A stretch of DNA of 64,000 nt, taken from assembly GCA_026874595.1 (NCBI GenBank), contig CM049314.1, positions 69,640,300 through 69,704,299 of the forward strand, read 5' to 3'. This document shows positions 56,221 to 64,000 of this stretch, one piece after another (the stretch's first letter is position 1; the number at the start of each line of letters is the position of its first letter). The position numbers and the translations under genes were made by a program. This DNA comes from Sipunculus nudus. Lineage: Eukaryota; Annelida; Sipuncula; Golfingiida; Sipunculidae. A model generated the notes under the pieces. The model searched no databases, was not told the origin of the DNA, and saw only the letters and a list, made by a program, of their open reading frames with translations.

Positions 56221-58084
56221 TTTCCATTTAGAATATTCTAAGAGTGGAAATAAATGTTATCAATTCAATAATTGGAGTTTCATGAGTATTGATCCCTACA
56301 TAAAGTTACGGATCATCGCTTTCAGTACCTGATACACGCGACATAGCAGCATTTGTTGAATATACTAATAACTTAATTTGATAGATGTGCTTCCATAGTG
56401 AACATGTTTGCGTTTAATTAAACAGGCAAGTGGTATAAATATGCAAATGGCAGGTAAACGTTTATGGCCATACTGTGTTAGCATAATCTTTTGTTTACGT
56501 TCATTGTATATGATATTAAATATCAATATTTTGTTTCTCTAATTATACTAATAATCTTAATTTTATTTTATTTTATAGGATATGTACATTCTTCAAGTTT
56601 ATTTTGCTTTCATTAGTCGAAATCAAAGATGAATTTCTTGACCCTTCCCTCCAAAAAAGCTAAAAACAGATATTGATTAAGGTTTCATGGTTATTATAAG
56701 TGAAAAGAAGGTTCTAATGGGATATTATCTATATAACATGGGCGGAAAAACGCCGTTGATATCATCTTTTTTATAGAATAAAGGAAGCCCTTTCCCCTTA
56801 ACTCGGTATTAAGACACTCAAAGAACGTTAAACTTATTATACCAATATGGTTCCAGGATGTTTCTGTGTGTTCTTGATGCTACAGCGGTCTTTAATATAT
56901 TGCAAGATTACCGTTTTCATTTTTTTTGGTTAAATTAATATTTTTAAATAAACTTATTTAATTTAAAAGGATCGACCAAATAGTTATTAAACTATCAAGG
57001 CACTCTCCATAGATCAGATGTTGGCCTTCGGTAGTGGTTTTTTTTTTTGCATAATAATCAAGATAGTTTGTTAGGTAGCACTTTACCCATTCTAAAATAT
57101 GCAATTTCAGAAAACGGGGTCAGATACTTTATATGCATGACTTAGGTGTTGACCTTTATTAAAAAAAATCAGAAGCTGTATAAGTAATGTAAAATATAAT
57201 TAACTAATGTTCGCGTATAATTTCTTCTGTCAAGATGTATGAAACATCAGCTGCTGTAATTTAAATATAATCATCTAAAGTACGAGTATAATTTCGTCCT
57301 GTTTTACCTTCTGTGTGATGCATCTGATGCTGTGTAAGTAGTGTAAAACAGTACATGTGCTTGTTCTTTCAAACAAAAACAAATCGGGGAGAAGGGATAT
57401 TCCTTTGGGAGGGGATATTCCTTTGGAACGGGGTATTCCTTTTTTTTGGGGGGGGGGGGGGGGTATTTCTATTCTTTATATCACCTACCTTGGTCATAAA
57501 TGTCTGAAGCCTTGTGTGATAATAATAATACATATGAGGAAATACAGTCTTTATATTTCAAAGCTTATTCATTGATCAACAAGTCATATCATTGTTCAGA
57601 AAATATAATGTGCTTATATTTCAAATGTAGATATTGTGGATCAATGCATTCCTCTAGCGTCTGTTGTAAATATATGACAGAGTGGCATACAGTAATGCCT
57701 CTAGGATTTTAATGATTCTATGTAAATTGTGTAGTGCATCTGAAATGTTTGTAATCAACAGAGCCACTTCCCTCGAGCCACTTCCCTCACATAACAAAAA
57801 ACAAACAAAAAAACGCTTAAGGATTTTTATCTAAATATTCGATTAATATAAAAATATAGTCTGTATCTGCTTAAGATGTGCTGTAATAAAACCTATTTTA
57901 TTTAATATTTAAAGTAAATTGAAACGCTTATTAATTAAAATATAATCCTCGAAAATCCAGTTTATATTTACCAAAATATAGAGAATCTTCTTAGCTTTCA
58001 GAAAAACCGATAAAAAGTCAGGTAATGCTTGGGTACCAGTCCTGCTACCTTAACGTCACGGTTCACTTGCTTCAGTGATGCCCT
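56221..58084. other. Intergenic stretch with short tandem repeat and poly-G
   Basis: No gene. GGGATATTCCTTTGG recurs three times with 18-19 base spacing at 57392-57440, followed by a T-run and a 16-base G-run (57448-57463). Confidence 0.5.
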
Positions 58085-59400
58085 TTATGCACGGTAATCT
58101 GGGTTTCGGCATAGCGGGAGGATATCTGTTCGATACATCAGATTGAGATGAAGTAGGTGTTTTTGCTGATGAAGTGTTATTCCACAATATATCGAAATAA
58201 CATCTTTCCCAAGAGCAGCTTTTCTCCCTGAGTGACTATTCTGAAGCACTAGAAAATAGATTCGTTTTAATATATTGAGGCAAACGGACGTATATGGAAA
58301 GCTAACAACGGAGTTATATATAATTTTATTTTTTTTTTCAAGGTCGGAATGATATTATTTGTAAGAAAAATAACATAAAATCAGTTTATTCCAATCAACG
58401 GCTAATCATGAACACTTTAATACCATCCTTATCAGTACATAATATATCCTCTAAATTTAAAACGAAGTTGTAATGTTCATGTTACAGTATATGAACCGAG
58501 CGCTATGTGAGCTCTTCAGTGGCAATGAGGCACACCGATGTCTCTTATATGAGTTTTAGAAGTCGTAATGTTGAAGAAAATAGCTATGTTTGCTATTGAT
58601 AAGTATTTACTGCTTGCGGACCGATCTGATATATTTAATATAAACTGAGATATTTTGACCGTCGCACCAGGTGACTAACGTTCCATTAATTGGGACCAAT
58701 AAACGACACAACAGACTTTTACATTGTTAACAGAGTCGGCAGTGCATATATCTAGCCTTTAATCACACACTAGAACATAACATTCTAATTGATTTCTATA
58801 TTAAATCTGCATGCAGTCATTGTGCTACATTTGCAATTCAACAAGAGAGCAAAACGTACAGGGGGATAGTACCCGTGTTTGAGACCCACATTGCATGCAA
58901 ACCAAGCTGTCAATGATTAATATGGACAGAACTCATATTGATCAAGTTGAGCGGGATATAACAATGTTAAGTACAGCGAATGGTAATTAAATGTATTTGC
59001 TATCATCTGTGCCTGCCAGTTGACAGATTACAGACGACCAGTTGCACCACTGAATGAACCTATACCATGCCCAACTTGAAGGTCCAATTTTATATATGAA
59101 TATATATAAACATATTATATATATATATAAAATACTTTCAAAGATATTTTTGTTGTTGGAGGTAACCGCCTCAATTTAAATGCCAGCTTAACTCTAAGTA
59201 TATATGTACATCTGCAGAATTTCATTGCGGTTTGGGACGACGTTACAAGGAATTATCACAGGCTTCCTCTAAATTTATAACCTGGTGTTAATCAGCCCCA
59301 TGACTACTGTACCTGCATGTTCTTGTGTCTAATCGTCCCCAGTGCAGGGTCGTACCACCGAGGAACCCCCGCAAAGCGCATTGGTTTGTGAGTGATCCTC
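58085..59400 (-). pseudogene. Third receptor unit, leader only (coding region lost)
   Basis: The minus-strand acceptor CTATTTTCTAGTGCTTCAG then AATAGTCACTC at 58241 corresponds to the receptor 1 acceptor. Leader-like sequence follows to about 58085 (compare TGAGATGAAGTAGGTGTTTTT with TGGGATGAAGTTAGTTGTTT at 44708). Upstream, 58685-59090 matches the receptor 1 intron block 46275-46700, and 59290-59350 resembles 46940-47000. No receptor coding sequence is found where it should begin. A truncated duplicate is the likeliest reading. Confidence 0.5.
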
Positions 59401-62400
59401 GGCCGTTTGGCTCGGCGTTCCCATTAATCTTGCCCAGCGCTCACCCTTGATTGGGCAGAACGTAAAAGAGCTCACCGTCCCTGCAGAGAGCTAAGGCTTA
59501 TTTAACGTGTGACACAGTCAAACTTCTATCACCGACTTAAATTTGTACTCATATTGTAGCTTGTTTGGAATTTGATATCAGTTCATGGAAACCAGTATGC
59601 TCTTTTAGTATTATTGTAATGATTATTGATAAAAAAAACGAATCGAATAGGCTTATTCCGCTCGTTATTTGTAGAAAGCAAACTTACTTTAGAATTCTTT
59701 GTGTGTAAATAATATAAATGCAAAATCGCATTGTGTGTCATAGAAAAAGATAACATATTTGTGCAGTGACATTAGAAACGAAGTTGGTGAAGAAATTGGC
59801 TGACAACTTGATGTGAACACAAGCGTTCTCTATAATGTCGGCGCACAAAACCTGCTTAGTCCATTGGGGTATTAATGTTCGCCCGCCATCGTACATTCTA
59901 TATTCATCCAACATTATTTAAGTGTAAGGTCGATCATGAAACTCTTGTTTACTATTCTGACATTTTAAAAGCCTGAAAATATTTGCTCGCAGGTCACTGG
60001 TCAAAAACCGCTTTTATTGGACTCTAATCTCCAGATCATTTGGATTCGTGGCTTAGCAGTCCTGCAGTATCCTTTATGTTATCAGACTTTATATAAGTTT
60101 ATAAGTTATAAGTTTGTATACCAATCATTATACACCCACACACCAGTCAACCAAATATATATAAATATAAATATATTTATTCAGGAACGCGGGAAATCTC
60201 TTACACGCAGGGTCCTCTTGTCCCAGTTGTCCGACGGGATGTGCAAATTTCCGACAGTATGACCGAGAGGATAGTTATGTAAAAACTGCGTTGACAACCA
60301 AGCCTTACAATTCACTTTTATCAAATTAAAAAACATAGGATTTCTTTCATCAGAGTGATCATTTAAAAACTCAGGCTGGCCAATATCTGAACCTCCATTT
60401 CAGAAATAGCAAGCACCTGTTCCTCGAAGGAAAAGTTGAAAAGAAGAAAGCTGACATTCTAAACATTGACATAACGTATTTGTTCATAGATTGGTATTTT
60501 AAATGATATCATATCTTTCCAATTGTTTGCCGTTAACGAAGAATATCTTTGTTAAAAAGTTTCGATACACCTAATATTTGATATAATCAATTCATATAAT
60601 AATGGTTATACGCCAATATATGTCTAATGTATTGTATTCCAGTTATAAGAAGATGGATCCATCGCGAAAAACCGAAAAGTTTATAATCGCGAATTTTTTA
60701 CCCCTCGAATATAAAGCCAACCACAGTATAAGCAAATGTACTTTGCTCTATGGAAATGCTATTTCTTATTCATTATTAATGATATCAATAAAATATAATA
60801 CTGATATGTGTTCCTTCCACCATTGTAACAATACCAATATCCAAGCCCTTTTATTACATATCATCATGATAATTATGTAGAATGGAACGTTAACAAATGC
60901 AGTAATGTCATAAGTGTGAGACACCCCCCCTCCCCTTGAAATGGACGTGAAGGAGAAAATAGCCGTACACACACGAAATAATATGGTGATACTATGCAAC
61001 TTAAAATCGAACGAATCATGTTAGCATCAGGTTCGCGAATGCCGCATTAACAATTGACATGAGTGATACATTCATTGAAAGACTGTGTTACTGTCATGTT
61101 ATATGGTATGATCCCAATATATATTATAATTATGACATGGATCATGGCTCATCCCCATGAATACCAAGAAAAGAAAGTCCCTACTTTTATCCCCCAAAAA
61201 TTCAAATTTCAAGGCATATTAGTGCCAGGTTCTACAAGAATTCCGGTTGTTCCCCACGGTACACATAACTATCATAAGTATATCTTTATACTCTAGACTG
61301 AGGTAATCAGATTTCTGGGCCATTGAAACAAAGAAATTGTACCATACACCTATACTGACTTCTACTATTCGTGGCCACATTTTCTCGATGTTCGATTAGA
61401 TAAATCATTAGAGCAGAAATAGTCTCTTTAGTAAGCGATCTTAATTTTTGAACATATATACTGAGGAGAAGATATCTTTTGACGAATTTAAAATAAAAAT
61501 ATAGTTGCGTCTGCTACATTTGGGCCATGTTATTATTATTTGACATAATATTTTAATAAATCGAATTCTTAAAACAAAGTATATAGTTAAAACCCCTTAA
61601 AATGTATTTAATTTGACGTTTTAACCTTCAAAATTATGAACTCGCAGGAGAATAAATAGCAAATTTACACATTTTTTTTAATATACAGCTATAAGTGGCT
61701 TCTTATTACGATAGCCAAATTTAGAACATATGTATATTATTCCATATAGTGAAATTGAAATGTTTTGAACCGTATATGACTGAGAAATATCCACTCACAG
61801 TTAAAATGTGTGAAAATTATAAATGATAATGGTTGAGATTTTTAAATAGGTTTGGAAAATCACAATGTACCAGATTGTAAAACATGTTTAGCTTTCAGGA
61901 AAGTTACATGCCAAGTGGTCCAAAGTACTAGTTTTTTTGCAGAATATTGAATTAAAAAAATGAGCCAGTATAAAGAGAAAATCAACCCTTTTGTTCTTAG
62001 CTTGCTTGACCTCGTTCAATGGAACTGCTTACGGAGCAAATGCAGTACCTGACAAATAGCGACCTTTGACCTTAACAGAATTTTCTCTAATGAGTATGGT
62101 CAGACAGAACTAGTTGGGAGAACACCGACTCGTCCGTATAAATTGTTGAAAGGGGTTTCCGTTTCTTTGTCGCAACCTGCAATATACCGTGCTTCTACCT
62201 TGCCACCCACTGGAAATTAAAATACGAACTTAAAAAGCTAAAATTCTTTCTTTTTGTTATTTGTATTTTGTTACCTGTATATTCTTTTATTTCTCTATGG
62301 CTATTATATGTTTAAGTGAACATAATATTTATCATGTTTATTTGAATCATGTAATTTTACATGTTTTTTTTACTTTATATTACTCTGGGGTTTACATATA

Positions 62401-62576
62401 TAGGACCTTTTATATTCAAGTTGTCCATAATCATAAATCAAATTGCCCTATAGTTAAATCACAACACGTGTATTTTTATTATTTTTAAATATGTCAGTTG
62501 CAATACTAAGGCCAACAGAACAGATTTTTTTATCATCTAAATATAGAAGAAAAATTAAGGAGGCCGCCTGTATACA
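59401..62576. other. Gene-free AT-rich stretch
   Basis: Short open frames (for example 60602-60880) have AT-driven composition and no motif. No repeat family was recognised. Confidence 0.4.
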
Positions 62577-62760
62577 TATGGGCTCATGGAGAGTCTAGGG
62601 GTAGAACGCTTGGCTCGGGTTCGATCCCCGGCGTGGCCATGAGAGTGGATTGTTTGGCCCGTCCACGGTCGGTGGTTTTCTCCGGGTTCTCCGGTTTCCT
62701 CCACGTCCAGACGCTACCAAACGCCAACACCTGAGCCATGGAGAGTGCCTCGATTAGTTA
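62577..62760 (+). mobile_element. tRNA-derived SINE with conserved central domain
   Basis: A perfect B-box GGTTCGATCCC (62617-62627) and a degenerate A-box region (TCTAGGGGTAGAACGC, 62594-62609) are followed by a body containing GGTGGTTTTCTCCGGGTTCT and CCGGTTTCCTCCACG. This block resembles central domains shared by many invertebrate SINEs. ATGGAGAGT occurs at both ends (62585 and about 62737). The tail is AT-rich. Confidence 0.7.
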
Positions 62761-63543
62761 TTTTAATTATTTGTGTGATCCATGTTGAATAAATATGTTT
62801 CTATTTAACATGATACTACCGGAGTGTTCTCAATATATGCATTGCTTCCATGGACGACGCTATTGTAAAATTATCGAAAAAAAATTATCCATGTCAGCCA
62901 AAGGATATTGTGCACTGTTTGAAAAGTATTATGAATTATGAATATCCATACAAAAGGACACATTAGGGTTGACGATCAAATACATACATTTAGACCTAAA
63001 CATTGATTTGTATAGCGCTAAATACGAATTGCTGGTTCTGAAGCGCTCAGATAATGACAGGCAAAATAAATTTAAAGGAGCCAGAATAAGCAAACAACAC
63101 TGACGATGGAATAGATTCATTTCAATCATATGTGTCAGTTACTTATCCCATATGCACCACAAATGCTTTGATATCACAATTTTCTTTCGTTGAAAAGCTT
63201 TTGATAACATTCGTAGTTATTTAAATTGATGCATTAATTCTTAAGCTCGCTAAGCGATCGTCAAGTTAGCATGTTCCATGCATTATTGTTAAACCATTAT
63301 AGGTTTTAAAAAAACAATTTTATATGTAATTGACACATTCATCATAACTGTAATGACTATGCACTTGTCACGCTACCTAGTGACAGATATTAATTCCTAG
63401 GAGCCTGCAAGCCATTGCCCTGCGCTGAATAAATATTGACAAGAAAGACATGTAAGATTGTTTACTCTGGTAGCCAGGCCATGGTGGATCAAGATAGACT
63501 ACAATAATGTGAGTTTGCAACTGTAAATCGTGTGGCAGTAAGT

Positions 63544-63616
<73 letters not shown>

Positions 63617-64000
63617 CGATAGTCAATTTCTTTACGTGAAAATTATCCTCCAAACAGGGCATTAGAAAGGTCATGGCCAAGAAATGCAGATTAGAGCCGA
63701 CCAATGAGTGGAGTTTGGCGTTCCGCCTCAGGCTCCGTCTTGGGATCTTACAATTGGAACCCGTATGCACCTAAAAACATTTTACTCTCTGGTACTTTTC
63801 TATATCTATAAAACACCAGTCGATTTATAAAATAAGATAGTTCCTATATATATCTTTCAGGTACCAGTTTTGTTTTATTTTCCTAATATAATTAGAGGTC
63901 GAATGGAATTGAAGCTCGTCTAAAGATAGACTTTTTTCCGTTATTAAAGGTGCCCATTCACCTACCTTTTGAAAAAGAATTTATGTAAATTTTGGCTTCC
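62761..64000. other. Gene-free stretch with a long (AT)n tract
   Basis: (AT)n occupies about 63543-63613. Frames reading through it give poly-Ile/Tyr peptides and are not genes. Nothing else recognised. Confidence 0.5.
63543..63613. repeat. (AT)n microsatellite
   Basis: About 70 bases of AT dinucleotides with one interruption near 63553. Confidence 0.95.

Noticed and set aside
60602-60880. 92-codon plus-strand ORF
   Set aside because: AT-driven composition, no motif, no splice or polyadenylation context.
63377-63770. Open frames with poly-Ile/Tyr stretches
   Set aside because: They are translations of the (AT)n microsatellite. The same applies to 12651-12857.

Overview
The window looks like AT-rich nuclear DNA from a lophotrochozoan animal, most likely a bivalve mollusc. 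The evidence is spliced genes with GT-AG introns, many (AT)n microsatellites, tRNA-derived SINEs, a decayed L1/Tx1-type LINE, and repeat families with hairpin ends and tandem cores like those described from bivalves. The species cannot be named from the sequence alone. Nothing looks prokaryotic, and no complete viral genome is seen.

Layout. 1-2.4 kb is repeat-bearing flank. 2455-12115 (+) holds a complete five-exon SLC16/monocarboxylate-transporter-like gene (434 aa, all four introns phase 1). Its 5.7 kb second intron carries a nested stack of Helitron/Helentron-like elements. 12-21 kb is non-coding, with a 636 bp pogo-like MITE, a 44 bp minisatellite, repeat fragments and a poly-A-tailed retroposon end. 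21.4-23.7 kb is a repeat rich in AGGTCA motifs. 23.75-29.1 kb (-) is an almost full-length but broken LINE. 30.3-35.4 kb repeats the transporter-intron families and contains a probable solo LTR. 35.4-43.4 kb is mostly unexplained sequence with two weak ORFs, pogo-like termini and a GC-rich foldback element.

43.5-59.4 kb is the most interesting gene region. It holds a minus-strand tandem cluster of single-coding-exon rhodopsin-like GPCRs: two intact paralogues (373 and 363 aa), each with a predicted non-coding 5' exon and a conserved splice acceptor; a third unit that keeps the acceptor and upstream DNA but has no coding region; and a separate GPCR C-terminal remnant cut off at a pogo-like terminus. 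The two intact receptors lack the usual D2.50, DRY aspartate, CWxP and NPxxY signatures but keep R-Y-I-A-I-C-H-P. 59.4-64 kb is essentially gene-free apart from one SINE and an (AT)n tract.

The transporter and the receptors show no obvious functional link. The window reads as two unrelated gene loci in a landscape shaped by rolling-circle-type and other transposable elements. All identities and boundaries here were read by eye.
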